DNA of 64,000 bases from Lachnospiraceae bacterium UBA1712 (GTDB taxonomy: Bacteria > Bacillota > Clostridia > Lachnospirales > Lachnospiraceae): the NCBI GenBank assembly GCA_002317175.1, contig DCJA01000035.1:15938-79937 (forward strand), read 5' to 3'. The notes beneath the pieces are model-generated. The model did not search any database, had not been told where the DNA came from, and saw only the letters and a list, made by a program, of their open reading frames with translations. How positions within the stretch are numbered: position 1 is the first letter of the stretch; every line of letters starts with the position of its first letter. Positions 15,582-24,067 of this stretch are shown here, in pieces. The position numbers and the translations under genes are program-made.

Positions 15582-16294
15582 ATTAATTCATTCTCCGCAT
15601 ATCTTACAAATGCATCTCTGACAGAAGATATATACTTCCTGCTAATAGGAATATAGGCTCCGTCATTCATTAGCAGTGACTCTCTGCTATAATTTTCAAT
15701 GTTTGCCAGGTTTATTGCAAAACTCTGATGGCATCTTACAAGCAACGAATCTTCTACCTCTTTTAAAAATGAATCCATTTTATGATTAGCAACCAGATTC
15801 GCAGTTTTGGTATGAATTTCAATATGTCTTTGGGAAGTTGATATATATACAATATCTCTATATTTGACAAATGTCTTTTCTTTAGAATGAAGTGTTGTTA
15901 TGTAAACTCCTTTTTCAACCTGAGAACTTGCGTTTAACTTCTTTTCTATTCTTTCAAATACATCTGCCAGTCGCTCCTTTAGCTCGTCCTTCAGGACATA
16001 ATAGCAGTGATCTGCCATATGTGCTTTTACTGCATATCTGTCATATTGTGATACGAATACAACCTGTGTCTGTGGCCTGATGGAGTTCAGTTTTACTGCA
16101 TAATCAATTCCATTTTTCTCTTCGTTTAGTTCAATATCCCAAAATACTACATCGGGCTTTGTTGTTTCTATTGCTGACATTAGGTCTGCTGGCCTGTTGT
16201 AACAGATTACTTCATCCATAGGTCTGACTGACTTGATGCTTTTTTCTTCGAGATGAAGCATTGCCTGATTGTCATCACACACTGCTATTTTCAT
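15578..16294 (-). CDS. LytTR-family response regulator (AgrA-like)
   Basis: The 238-residue protein has a receiver domain (residues 1-120) with acidic pocket CDDNQ and phospho-acceptor Asp in VVFWDIEL. A LytTR DNA-binding domain follows (about 135-235) with HQSFAINLANI. It starts 15 nt after the histidine kinase gene and would be its partner. LytTR regulators usually bind paired 9-bp repeats and control peptide, virulence or bacteriocin genes. No target repeats were identified here. Confidence 0.9.
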   Translation of the reverse strand: MKIAVCDDNQAMLHLEEKSIKSVRPMDEVICYNRPADLMSAIETTKPDVVFWDIELNEEKNGIDYAVKLNSIRPQTQVVFVSQYDRYAVKAHMADHCYYVLKDELKERLADVFERIEKKLNASSQVEKGVYITTLHSKEKTFVKYRDIVYISTSQRHIEIHTKTANLVANHKMDSFLKEVEDSLLVRCHQSFAINLANIENYSRESLLMNDGAYIPISRKYISSVRDAFVRYAENELI

Positions 16295-16309
16295 CTTTTT
16301 TTACTTCCC

Positions 16310-17635
16310 CTAACTATTTATTTTTGCATTAAGATTTATATCAACCTTAAATACATTATCCTCATTTTGGATGTTAATTGATCCTGTATATTTATTAACA
16401 ATTGACTTAACTATTTTCAATCCATACCCATGCTCATTTACATCATCCTTATGTGTATAAGGCTGTGCTGTGTTACAACTGTTTTTAACAATAATTATCA
16501 GCTGGTTATATACATTTTTACATTTGATGCTTATAAAGCTTTTATCTTCTTCCACCATCCTGCAACCATCAATTGCATTATCAATCAGATTAAACATAAT
16601 GGTTGTCAGCTCTATCTCCAGAATCTCCCCCAGCTCAATATTATCAATATCAACATCCAGCTTTATTCCAAGCTCCCTGCATTTTTTTTCTTTGAGAGCC
16701 ATAGTGGCATTGATTACCTGTATATCACTGTATTTCTTCACAGAAATAGCATCCGACATATCGCTCCACTCCTGCACATATCTTCTTACTTCATCCAGAT
16801 TACCTTCCTCACATAGAGCAGATAGAACCTGCAGATTATTTTTCAGATCGTGACGTATTCCCTTTGTCATGTTAATCTGATCGTCCAGCGTATCACAATA
16901 GTCTTTCATCAATGACTTTTCATATTCCATCGCATTCACAAGTTTTGACATTTTACCAATTTCAAAGTTAAATGCATAATTAGCCATTACTGTTATTGTA
17001 ATCACCCCCACCATAATCTCAGGGATGATAATCCTGCCAAACAGATATGAAGGAAATGTAGCTGTAATCATAGCTGCAAGCAAATAAAACAAGGCTAAAG
17101 TTCCTCCCAGCCTTGGCATCTTCATCTTATATGCAGCCAGTTTTTTTGCAACTTTATTAATAGGATAATAAGTAGCCAGCATGAATACTATCACAAGAGC
17201 AATACGACTCCAGTCTAATAAAGTATTACCATAAAAAGCATTTATATCTCCCTTATTACCAGCAATACCCCAAATTACAGCTCCCGCGAGATGACAACAT
17301 ACATATTTCCACAGATCTGCCAGACATAAAACGAAAAACAGTTTTTCATATATAACACCAAGAACTAATCTTAGTAAAGCTACATTTGCAGCTATACCAC
17401 ACATAATCACCACAAATTTACAAAACAAAAAAACTGTATTATTGCCATAGTACTCCTGAAGAATAGTACATGTAATTATGTCAACCAATAACTGTTTGAT
17501 TCCCAGACCCCATATGAACTTGCTTTTATCCGCATTTTTATCTGCAAACTCTTTTGCTACGGAATATGTCATGAATCCCAATACTTTCCATAATGAAATG
17601 GACATCAGGATTATCATAGAAAGTGATTCAGTCAC
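16310..17635 (-). CDS. GHKL sensor histidine kinase, AgrC-like
   Basis: The 441-residue protein has six or seven hydrophobic segments in residues 1-210. A dimerisation region carries the phospho-acceptor motif IRHDLKNNLQVL. A GHKL ATPase domain follows with NLIDNAIDGC and GYGLKIVKSIV. This is the class that senses cyclic autoinducing peptides. The start is GTG at 17635, supported by AGAGGA about 7 nt upstream. It lies between a MATE gene and its response regulator. No agrB or agrD homologue is seen nearby. Confidence 0.88.
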   Translation of the reverse strand: MTESLSMIILMSISLWKVLGFMTYSVAKEFADKNADKSKFIWGLGIKQLLVDIITCTILQEYYGNNTVFLFCKFVVIMCGIAANVALLRLVLGVIYEKLFFVLCLADLWKYVCCHLAGAVIWGIAGNKGDINAFYGNTLLDWSRIALVIVFMLATYYPINKVAKKLAAYKMKMPRLGGTLALFYLLAAMITATFPSYLFGRIIIPEIMVGVITITVMANYAFNFEIGKMSKLVNAMEYEKSLMKDYCDTLDDQINMTKGIRHDLKNNLQVLSALCEEGNLDEVRRYVQEWSDMSDAISVKKYSDIQVINATMALKEKKCRELGIKLDVDIDNIELGEILEIELTTIMFNLIDNAIDGCRMVEEDKSFISIKCKNVYNQLIIIVKNSCNTAQPYTHKDDVNEHGYGLKIVKSIVNKYTGSINIQNEDNVFKVDINLNAKINS

Positions 17636-17650
17636 CGCTTAATCCTCTTG

Positions 17651-19033
17651 TTACATTCTTATCTTTTTAATCCATTTGCCACTTCTTAATCTGAACACGC
17701 ACCAGACTGCTTTAATAATCTGATCAAATTTAAGGGCCATATAAATATAAAATGCTGGCAACTTCAAAACAAAGCCGGCAATAATACCAAGTGGAATTGA
17801 TACTACCCATAAAAATGCATTATCTGCAAGCATAAGTATCTTGGTATCCCCACCACCACGAAGTACTCCTTTGGTCATAATACTGTTACTAGACTGGAAC
17901 AGAACAATAATACTTATTGCCATCATAAGCTGTTCTGCCATATGTGCAGTCTCTTCTGATACCTCATAGCTACTGATAATTGGCCCGCTGACTGCCATAA
18001 TAAACAGTGCCGACAATATTCCTAGTCCTATTCCAAGTCCAAGGAATCCATAGCCCTGCTTCATAGTTTTTTCCTTGTCACCACTTCCGAGAGTCTGACC
18101 TGTAACAATAGCACCCGCCTGACTGACTCCCTGAATAATAACTGAACTCATCTGCTGCGTTACCGCTGTGATTGCGTTGGCGGCTACAAACACCATCCCC
18201 AGTCTGCCAATAACCATTGCTACAGTGTTGTTACCTATTGCAAGTATTCCATCACTGATCAATACCGGAATGCTTATCCTAATATATTCTCCCAGCAGAT
18301 CTCTTGTCTTCATTGCAAAATCTCTGATTCTGAATCCTATCTTTTTGTCCACAATAAGCAGATATCCACAGATAATTGTAGTCTCATATATTCTGGCTAT
18401 TAAGGTTCCCAACGCTGCGCCAGCTACTTCCATTCTTGGGAAGCCAAACTTACCGAAGATTAACACGTAATTGGCACAAAGATTGACAAAGAAAGCTCCT
18501 ATAGAAACAAACAATGGCAATTTCACCTGTCCCACACTTCTAAGTACTATTGTTGATACCAAAGACAAGCCCAGAAAGAAATAGGTCAATACTGAATATC
18601 TAAAATAGACTATACCCAGAGTGATAATCTGGCTGTCATTTCCATATAGTCGCATTATAGTATCTGGAATAAAAAAAGTTGCCAACGCAAAACAAGCCGC
18701 CAGGCCTATAGTAAGCTTTAGCACAATACATACAGTTTTTTTAAGTGCCTCTGCTGCCTTTTGAGGTTCATTGGCCTTCATTCCCCAGTATCTTGATACC
18801 AGAACAGAGGCTCCCATTCCGAGACCCATACAAAGTATGTGATATACACTTATGAACTGATTAGCCAGCGAAGTTGCTGAAAGGCTAGCTTCTCCCAGCT
18901 TTCCTACCATTATGGTATCCAGCATATTGACCCCAATAGAAATCATACTCTGGAGTGCAATTGGAAATGCCAGAAGAAATACTTTTTTATAGAATTCTTT
19001 ATCGTCCACTATCAGACGTCTGAATATATTCAT
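17651..19033 (-). CDS. MATE family efflux transporter
   Basis: The 460-residue protein has about twelve membrane segments. It begins LAFPIALQSMISIGVNMLDTI, and the second half has RISIPVLISDGILAIGNN, the paired MATE repeats. It is first in a set with the AgrC/AgrA-like pair (15-nt gap). It may export a compound whose production or response is controlled by that system, or be a target of it. An ATGAGA/TCTCAT hairpin sequesters part of its ribosome site. Confidence 0.9.
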   Translation of the reverse strand: MNIFRRLIVDDKEFYKKVFLLAFPIALQSMISIGVNMLDTIMVGKLGEASLSATSLANQFISVYHILCMGLGMGASVLVSRYWGMKANEPQKAAEALKKTVCIVLKLTIGLAACFALATFFIPDTIMRLYGNDSQIITLGIVYFRYSVLTYFFLGLSLVSTIVLRSVGQVKLPLFVSIGAFFVNLCANYVLIFGKFGFPRMEVAGAALGTLIARIYETTIICGYLLIVDKKIGFRIRDFAMKTRDLLGEYIRISIPVLISDGILAIGNNTVAMVIGRLGMVFVAANAITAVTQQMSSVIIQGVSQAGAIVTGQTLGSGDKEKTMKQGYGFLGLGIGLGILSALFIMAVSGPIISSYEVSEETAHMAEQLMMAISIIVLFQSSNSIMTKGVLRGGGDTKILMLADNAFLWVVSIPLGIIAGFVLKLPAFYIYMALKFDQIIKAVWCVFRLRSGKWIKKIRM

Positions 19034-19150
19034 GAGATGAAAATCCTTTTCTCATATGGTATAAGTATATGATGATTGAATTACCTATAATATCCCATAT
19101 TACTACTAATTAATCATCCCTACGATTATAGCATATTAGTTGAAAATAAA

Positions 19151-19184
19151 AAAAGAGTTACCATATTTTAGTGATAACTCTTTT
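19151..19184 (-). terminator. intrinsic terminator upstream of the MATE operon
   Basis: AAAAGAGTTA/TAACTCTTTT with a 14-nt loop and poly-T on the minus strand. It ends the gene at 19219-20400. Confidence 0.75.
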
Positions 19185-19218
19185 ACTATTCTTTTCATAA
19201 TCTTTTACGATTATTCAA

Positions 19219-20400
19219 CTATTCTTTCCTAATTCTGTTAACTACTTCATCTATAGTCGCCTCATCTACATTGACAAGTTCCTGTTTAAAATCAAAACTA
19301 AGCGAATAATCTTTTTTATTTATCCTGTTATATTCATCAAATTCATTCTGTAGCTGTTCAATACATCTTTCTGAAACCTGAGAATCGTTGGTATTAAGTA
19401 CTATGATAAATGCATCTCCCTCGCATTGTGCAATAATACCCTTTGGCATAACATTTTTCTTTAAAATATTTGCTATATCAATTCTTGCCTCATCCTCAGC
19501 CTGAATACCGTATCTGCTCTGAACTCCAACCAGACCTATCACCTGGATAAATATGATTCTATATATTCGATTCTTGTACCTCTTCAGATTCTCGTTTAAT
19601 ATCTTTATATAGTCATATCTGTATAGATATGTAACGCTATCCCTGTACTTATCCTGTTTATTAAATCTGTCAAACATACATGCGGTTGCAAATGCTGCGC
19701 TTGGCCATATGAACGAAGTACCATATACAAGATACTGGGCCAGACTTCCCAATAGCAATGGAACAATATATATCCATACAGGGAATACACTAAGTCCTCC
19801 CCTTACAAACTTGGCAATCAGATACATAATTATTGCATATATCAAAAAGCATACCTGAATAAGCATATGTAATTCAAACAAAGGCCTTCGTTCGTATACA
19901 TTACTTCCATTTACAGAGAAGATAATAGGTATATAAAAATTAACGATCAGTATAAGCAGTCCTACCATGCTTATGGTCTGAATAATTCTTAAGGGGATAA
20001 CTGAATTGGCTCCATGAATGTGTTCCTCCATGAAACTAATCCAAAGATAGCCATTAAAAATGCAAGCCATAAAGGACCATGTGTTACTTATGTAAACCAA
20101 GTTTCTTGCAAACTGCCCTGGTTTTCCATCGGCCCATATTGCAACTGAATTGGCAATACAGGAAATAAAAACACATGCCAATAATAACAGAAGAACATTA
20201 TTCTCTTTATTTTTTTCCTTAAAGCGCCATCTGCTGGAAACGGCTACATACAAGCACAACAACACACCAATCATGTCGGTGATGTATCCACTTGACATAT
20301 TAACTTCTGCTAACATAAATATATTCCACCCATCAATTATGCGAACTTCCCAATCCACACAATCATAATTATACATATATAACTGCGTTTTCACAATCAC
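19219..20400 (-). CDS. membrane protein with degenerate GGDEF domain
   Basis: Seven hydrophobic segments occupy residues about 30-260. A GGDEF-like fold of about 130 residues follows. The signature strand reads CEGDAFIIVL where active diguanylate cyclases have GGDEF, so the second Gly and the catalytic Glu positions are changed. It is probably not a cyclase and may be a c-di-GMP or other nucleotide sensor. Start choice is uncertain: GTG at 20400, or a later ATG giving MLAEVNMSS at about residue 29. Confidence 0.65.
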   Translation of the reverse strand: MIVKTQLYMYNYDCVDWEVRIIDGWNIFMLAEVNMSSGYITDMIGVLLCLYVAVSSRWRFKEKNKENNVLLLLLACVFISCIANSVAIWADGKPGQFARNLVYISNTWSFMACIFNGYLWISFMEEHIHGANSVIPLRIIQTISMVGLLILIVNFYIPIIFSVNGSNVYERRPLFELHMLIQVCFLIYAIIMYLIAKFVRGGLSVFPVWIYIVPLLLGSLAQYLVYGTSFIWPSAAFATACMFDRFNKQDKYRDSVTYLYRYDYIKILNENLKRYKNRIYRIIFIQVIGLVGVQSRYGIQAEDEARIDIANILKKNVMPKGIIAQCEGDAFIIVLNTNDSQVSERCIEQLQNEFDEYNRINKKDYSLSFDFKQELVNVDEATIDEVVNRIRKE

Positions 20401-20484
20401 AAACTATTCAGCAAACATATATATACCCGCTTTAAAACATATAATTTTTACTTCAATACACTTAAAATATCATATGCTATCACA

Positions 20485-21234
20485 TTATATCAAACAGTCA
20501 TACCTGATTGCTCTTCCCTCAATCGAATAGTTTGGCTTAACAGCTGATAAATATTCTCCCTTTAAAGGACGTTTTATTACTATTTTTTTAGGTTTTAACT
20601 GTCTTGCAGCATTTACAAGGATTTCCCCCTCCTCACAGGGGCTCTCTATCTGCTGAAGCAGCTGAAATTTCTTTTTTATCAGACCACTCTTACTTCTTGC
20701 AGGAAACATTGGATCCAGATAGACTACATCTGCAGTAAAATCAGCCCTGTTCATGGCCGCAATACTATCTTCCTTCACCAGTTCCATACGCTCAACAATA
20801 GATATAAGCTGTGCATCTTCTGCCGCCCTGTCCAGTGCATCCTGAAGTAATGCTGCAATAATGCAATCTCTTTCAAACATCTTCACATGAAAGCCTGCCG
20901 CTGCTAACAATATGGAATCCTCTCCCAGTCCTGCTGTTGCATCCACTAAAACCGGATTATTGCTCATATCCTTCAGTTTAGCCGCCTTCACAAGCATCTC
21001 ATGATTGAGATTAGCTGGATTTAGACGCTTTTTCATTTGCGAAAAATCTCCACGGATTGTCATCCCATCCCTAAGAAGAGCCAGACCTTCATTATCCATC
21101 CGAAGAATCATACAATCAGCGTATTCGCTGTCCGAGATAGTTTCCCCAGCGACCAGGTCAATATTAAGTTCATCGGCCAGCAATCCGGCCCTATCCATAT
21201 ATGCTGCTGTTGCAGTCATAATAATCTTACTCAT
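20485..21234 (-). CDS. rsmJ: 16S rRNA m2G1516 methyltransferase, RsmJ-like
   Basis: The 249-residue class I SAM methyltransferase has the RsmJ signatures VDATAGLGEDSILLA (SAM loop), FERDCIIAALLQD, and DVVYLDPMFPARSKSGLIKK. It would methylate the N2 of a 16S rRNA guanosine. Its ATG overlaps the end of the upstream YkgJ-type gene by 8 nt, so the two are probably translated together. RsmJ is best known in Gammaproteobacteria; Clostridia homologues are common but less studied. Confidence 0.85.
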   Translation of the reverse strand: MSKIIMTATAAYMDRAGLLADELNIDLVAGETISDSEYADCMILRMDNEGLALLRDGMTIRGDFSQMKKRLNPANLNHEMLVKAAKLKDMSNNPVLVDATAGLGEDSILLAAAGFHVKMFERDCIIAALLQDALDRAAEDAQLISIVERMELVKEDSIAAMNRADFTADVVYLDPMFPARSKSGLIKKKFQLLQQIESPCEEGEILVNAARQLKPKKIVIKRPLKGEYLSAVKPNYSIEGRAIRYDCLI

Positions 21235-21988
21235 GTGACTGTTTATTCCATTCTAAAACTCTGTTTTCAAATTCAGTCATAAATTCCCGACTGTTTCCTG
21301 CCTGGTATTTTTTAACATAGAAATGTTCCAAGAACTCTGCCTGCAGCTGTCCAGACTGCGCTTCCTGAGTTAACTGTGTACTCTGCCTCTTCTGAATTGC
21401 AGCGGTCACTTCTTTCTTAATTTCATGCCAGCTGTAAATATATCTCTCATAGTTTTCAATATCCTCATAGCCCAGCCAGTCAGCTACCACAATATCTTCT
21501 CCGGTCGCTTTACAATTACTGCTGTTTCCCAGTCTGGAATTCTCAGCCTCATTATGGTTAACATAATTAATTTTCTCGCATCCCAGTTCTTTATTCAGAA
21601 TAGTGTAACTAACTGTTTGATTCTCTTCAAATACTCTTGCCAGAGGGAATAGTCTGCAAAGGCCACTTCTTATTTTATGTATGCCACATCGGCCGGCTCC
21701 CGTTAAGAAAGGACATCTTCCATCCTCAACCATCTTTAGATTAGGCAGAATTAGTCCATCCTGAACTGATAATTCCCAGGGACCATCCTCTGATATTAAT
21801 ACTTCAAAAGATACCTCGACACCACCAGCCAGTCTCATATTAGAACAAAACAGCCACATATCATACGGATCCTGGATAATGGTATCACCCATCATATGAC
21901 AACAGCTGCTACAGCCTTCGCAATCATTACAGCCAATTGGAACCATATCACTGTATTTATATTTTTTACCATCTATAGACCAGTCCAT
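21227..21988 (-). CDS. YkgJ family cysteine-cluster protein
   Basis: The 253-residue protein has an N-terminal CNDCEGCSSCCHMMGD cluster and a second RCPFLTGAGRCGIH plus GLCRLFPLAR segment. This is the eight-cysteine pattern of the YkgJ family (PF03692), thought to hold an Fe-S or zinc centre. The C-terminal 80 residues are helical. It overlaps rsmJ by 8 nt. A TTATGTAAACT word in reverse lies 14 nt upstream of the ATG. No specific reaction is known for the family. Confidence 0.8.
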   Translation of the reverse strand: MDWSIDGKKYKYSDMVPIGCNDCEGCSSCCHMMGDTIIQDPYDMWLFCSNMRLAGGVEVSFEVLISEDGPWELSVQDGLILPNLKMVEDGRCPFLTGAGRCGIHKIRSGLCRLFPLARVFEENQTVSYTILNKELGCEKINYVNHNEAENSRLGNSSNCKATGEDIVVADWLGYEDIENYERYIYSWHEIKKEVTAAIQKRQSTQLTQEAQSGQLQAEFLEHFYVKKYQAGNSREFMTEFENRVLEWNKQSHE

Positions 21989-22115
21989 ATTTCTCCCGCA
22001 TAGTTTACATAACTTAATATTCTTATTCTATCAAACATATTATAACACAGTGACCTTCCCCTATTTATGGTAATTATTAACAAATAAAGTTCTTTACAAC
22101 TTTACAGCTTTTGTT

Positions 22116-22137
22116 TACAGCTGTATTTACATCTGTA
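22116..22137 (+). promoter_or_regulatory. tandem palindromes, likely NiaR autoregulatory operator
   Basis: TACAGCTGTA (22116-22125, perfect palindrome) and TACATCTGTA (22128-22137, one mismatch) have centres 12 bp apart. A partial copy is at 22102. They lie 43-64 bp upstream of the niaR-like start. Assignment to NiaR is inferred from position. Confidence 0.6.
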
Positions 22138-22179
22138 TATTTTTGTTGTATAGTTGATAAAAATCAAGGAGGTGAGTTC

Positions 22180-22728
22180 ATGGCAGTTAATACCAGACAT
22201 TCCCAAATAATTGATCTTTTACGCAAAAATGACAAAGCAGTCTCGGGAAGCCAGTTGTCCAAAGAAACCGGAGTCAGCAGACAGATAATCGTTCAGGATA
22301 TTACTTCTCTTAGAGAAAAAGGCTATCCTATACTGTCCACCCCTAAGGGTTATCTTCTGGATCATTCACAGAATGTTAAGCGTGTTTTCAAATGCTATCA
22401 CACTGTTGATGATACAGAAAAAGAACTGAATCTTATAGTTGACCTCGGTGCAGAGGTTAAGGATGTGTTTATTTACCATAAGATATACAACGAGATTCAT
22501 GCTAAGCTTTGCATCAGTTCCAGAAAGGATGTAAATGATTTCTGTGACAAAATCAAAAGTGGAGAATCCAATCCACTGATGTCAGCCACCGGTGGTTACC
22601 ATTATCACACTGTAGTTGCCAAAGACCTCGAGACTATGGACATGGTTGAAAGCGCCCTTCGTGAAAATGGTTTTCTTGCCCAGCTTACAGAATATGAACC
22701 AGAAGAACTCACTAATGTGGACTGGTAA
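22180..22728 (+). CDS. niaR: NiaR-type niacin-responsive repressor (HTH_11 + 3H domain)
   Basis: The 182-residue protein has an N-terminal winged helix (about 5-60; LSKETGVSRQIIVQDITSLR). A 3H domain follows with spaced histidines (FIYHKIYNEIHAKL and TGGYHYHTVVA). In NiaR these bind a metal and nicotinic acid. The start at 22180 has AAGGAGGTGAG directly upstream. The neighbour is an EIIC-type permease on the same strand, 79 nt away. This suggests the regulator controls uptake of its own ligand or a related compound. Confidence 0.82.
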   Translation: MAVNTRHSQIIDLLRKNDKAVSGSQLSKETGVSRQIIVQDITSLREKGYPILSTPKGYLLDHSQNVKRVFKCYHTVDDTEKELNLIVDLGAEVKDVFIYHKIYNEIHAKLCISSRKDVNDFCDKIKSGESNPLMSATGGYHYHTVVAKDLETMDMVESALRENGFLAQLTEYEPEELTNVDW

Positions 22729-22807
22729 ACTATACTAGCGTTTTCATTTATAAACAAATAGCTATTTAAACCTAATACGGTTAAATATATACATGAGGAG
22801 AAAAACA

Positions 22808-23920
22808 ATGACAGAATTAAACAATCAGAACACTCCTGCTGGTGGAGAAGCAAAGGAAACCAGCAAATTTAAAGCATTTTTAAAAAGGAAAAATATAGAA
22901 TTTTCCTGGAAGAGATATTTTATTGATGCCATGGGCGCTATGGCAAGCGGTCTTTTCGCTTCTCTTCTTATTGGTACTATAATCGCTACTCTGGGACAGC
23001 AGCTCGGCATTCAGATACTTATAGATATGGGTACATTTGCTAAAGGTGTTGCTGGTCCTGCTATGGCAGTCGCAATTGCATATGCACTCAAGGCTCCAAA
23101 CCTTGTACTCTTCTCTATGCTTGCTGTAGGTAGTGCAGCTAATTCCCTTGGTGGTGCCGGTGGCCCTCTTGCAGTATTAGTTATTGCAATTGTTGCTACA
23201 GAACTTGGTAAAGCAGTCTCAAAAGAGACTAAAATTGATATTCTTGTAACACCTCTTGTTACTATTGGCGTAGGTGTACTTCTTGCCACAGGAATTGCCC
23301 CAGCAATTGGAGCAGCTGCAAGTGCTGTAGGTCAGCTTATTATGTGGGCAACTGAATTGCATCCATTCATGATGGGTATGCTTGTATCAGTAATCGTAGG
23401 TATCGCCCTTACACTCCCAATCAGTAGTGCTGCTATCTGTGCTGCTCTTTCACTTACAGGTCTCGCCGGCGGTGCTGCTGTCGCAGGATGTTCAGCTCAG
23501 ATGGTTGGTTTTGCAGTAATGAGTTTCAAAGAGAATAAGGTTGGTGGACTTATCTCACAGGGTATTGGAACAAGTATGCTTCAGATGGGTAACATCGTTA
23601 AGAATCCAAAAATCTGGATAGCTCCTATACTTACATCAGCTATTACAGGACCTGTAGCTACATGCATATTCAAAATGCAGATGAATGGTGAAGCTATTTC
23701 TTCTGGTATGGGTACATGTGGTCTTGTAGGTCAGATTGGTGTATATACTGGCTGGCTCAATGATATTGCTGCTGGAAGCAAGACTGGAATCAGTTCTATG
23801 GACTGGATTGGTCTTGTACTTATTAGTTTTGTTCTTCCTGCAGTTCTCACATTTATCTTTGGTCAGATTTTGAGAAAGATAGGATGGATTAAGGAAAACG
23901 ATCTTAAGCTTGATGTCTAA
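22808..23920 (+). CDS. PTS_EIIC_2-type membrane transporter, candidate niacin permease
   Basis: The 370-residue protein has about ten hydrophobic segments rich in Gly and Ala, of the PTS EIIC_2 family (PF13303). No EIIA, EIIB or HPr gene is nearby. GAGGAG sits 7 nt before the ATG at 22808; an upstream in-frame ATG would overlap this site. Because it follows niaR and ends at a strong terminator, a role in uptake of niacin or a related molecule rather than sugar phosphorylation is plausible. This is an inference from context only. Confidence 0.75.
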   Translation: MTELNNQNTPAGGEAKETSKFKAFLKRKNIEFSWKRYFIDAMGAMASGLFASLLIGTIIATLGQQLGIQILIDMGTFAKGVAGPAMAVAIAYALKAPNLVLFSMLAVGSAANSLGGAGGPLAVLVIAIVATELGKAVSKETKIDILVTPLVTIGVGVLLATGIAPAIGAAASAVGQLIMWATELHPFMMGMLVSVIVGIALTLPISSAAICAALSLTGLAGGAAVAGCSAQMVGFAVMSFKENKVGGLISQGIGTSMLQMGNIVKNPKIWIAPILTSAITGPVATCIFKMQMNGEAISSGMGTCGLVGQIGVYTGWLNDIAAGSKTGISSMDWIGLVLISFVLPAVLTFIFGQILRKIGWIKENDLKLDV

Positions 23921-23981
23921 TTCACTTTTGTGATGGCAAAACATATTATGCAGTAGTACTGCTTATCTTTATCAAACAAAA

Positions 23982-24013
23982 AAAGACTGTGAAAAGCATT
24001 TTTTCACAGTCTT
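23982..24013. terminator. strong bidirectional terminator
   Basis: AAAGACTGTGAAAA pairs with TTTTTCACAGTCTTT around a 4-nt loop. It has an A-rich left flank and a T-run on the right. It serves both the EIIC gene and the convergent aminotransferase gene. Confidence 0.88.
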
Positions 24014-24067
24014 TTTCATATTCTTATCTAATTACTACCCTTATCTTATAACACCTTCTGTTATGTC

